This document shows, in pieces, positions 6,566 through 6,813 of a stretch of DNA of 6,813 nt. The notes under the pieces were generated by a model. It was not told the origin of the DNA. It saw only the letters and a program-made list of their open reading frames with translations, and did no database searches. Source of the DNA: Actinomycetota bacterium (GTDB lineage: Bacteria; Actinomycetota; Actinomycetes; Nanopelagicales; Nanopelagicaceae); NCBI GenBank assembly GCA_009704515.1, contig WLDZ01000050.1, forward strand, positions 1-6,813, in the 5' to 3' direction. The translations under genes were made by a program, and so were the position numbers. Every line of letters starts with the position of its first letter. Position 1 is the first letter of the stretch.

Positions 6566-6813
6566 ATGAAGCGATATTCACTCTTCGCTCTGACCATATT
6601 TGCATTGATTTTAAGTTCGCTCACTTCTGTAAATGCTGCAGAGAGAAAAAAGCCAACTTGGTTGTCAAGTTGTCCCGATGTAATTGATGTAAGTCCGCAA
6701 CTTCCGACACCCAAAACTGTTTTTCTTAGATCCCCATCAGGCCAGAAGTTTAAGTTGCTAGCTAATAATTCTGTTGAATTTGTGACTGAGCCAAAATCAA
6801 TTATTGGCTGCTA
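6566..6813 (+). CDS. Secreted protein of unknown function, 3' end beyond the window
   Basis: I see 82 codons from an ATG, open to the window edge, so this is the N-terminal part only. Residues 1-24 form a classical signal peptide: MKRYS, a hydrophobic core FALTIFALILSSL, then a V-N-A cleavage site. There is no lipobox cysteine, so export as a soluble or wall-associated protein is expected rather than lipid anchoring. The mature part begins AERKKPTWLSSCPDVIDV and continues through LRSPSGQKFKLLANN to IIGC at the edge, with two cysteines so far. I do not recognise the family. The start follows an in-frame stop at 6539-6541, so no earlier start exists. A GGGG five bases upstream is a weak ribosome binding site. 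The gene is divergent from the large secreted-protein gene and may share its control region. Confidence 0.75.
   Translation, partial: MKRYSLFALTIFALILSSLTSVNAAERKKPTWLSSCPDVIDVSPQLPTPKTVFLRSPSGQKFKLLANNSVEFVTEPKSIIGC

Noticed and set aside
6493..6687. 64-residue plus-strand frame from GTG at 6493
   Set aside because: It overlaps the signal-peptide gene at 6566 in another frame and its protein has basic, Cys-rich, disordered composition without motif.

Overview
The window looks like chromosomal DNA of an actinobacterium with moderate GC. The supports are an ECF-type sigma factor with a membrane-anchored extension, a classical LacI regulator, a LuxR-type regulator, and a secreted protein built of Cys-paired Ig-like modules plus short 'KAG..CT..LN...NSG...[14 protein letters not shown]' repeats. 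I associate that last pattern with freshwater Nanopelagicales (acI-type) actinobacteria. This is recall of patterns, not a database result, so the lineage is tentative.

Layout: four complete genes lie on the minus strand and are transcribed right to left. First comes a large secreted multi-domain protein (6343 to 3749), then a LacI-family regulator (3690 to 2686) after 58 bp, then a GAF-like/LuxR-type regulator (2619 to 1843) after 66 bp. After a 329-bp non-coding gap comes an ECF sigma factor fused to a membrane helix and an extracytoplasmic domain (1513 to 68). At the left edge a minus-strand gene may begin (25 to 1), but too little is visible. At the right edge a divergent plus-strand gene begins at 6566 and runs off the window; it encodes a signal peptide and a short stretch of a secreted protein.

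How the parts may work together: the short gaps make a secreted protein-LacI-LuxR transcription unit possible. Two TGAC-NN-GTCA palindromes 32 bp apart sit between lacI and the luxR-type gene, the second touching the proposed start codon. A related sequence lies in the divergent region upstream of the secreted-protein gene. This suggests, but does not show, that one regulator controls both. The sigma factor appears to be a one-polypeptide envelope sensor: no separate anti-sigma gene is seen and the protein has no cysteine, so a zinc-binding anti-sigma domain is excluded.

No RNA gene, CRISPR array, insertion sequence or convincing rho-independent terminator was seen.
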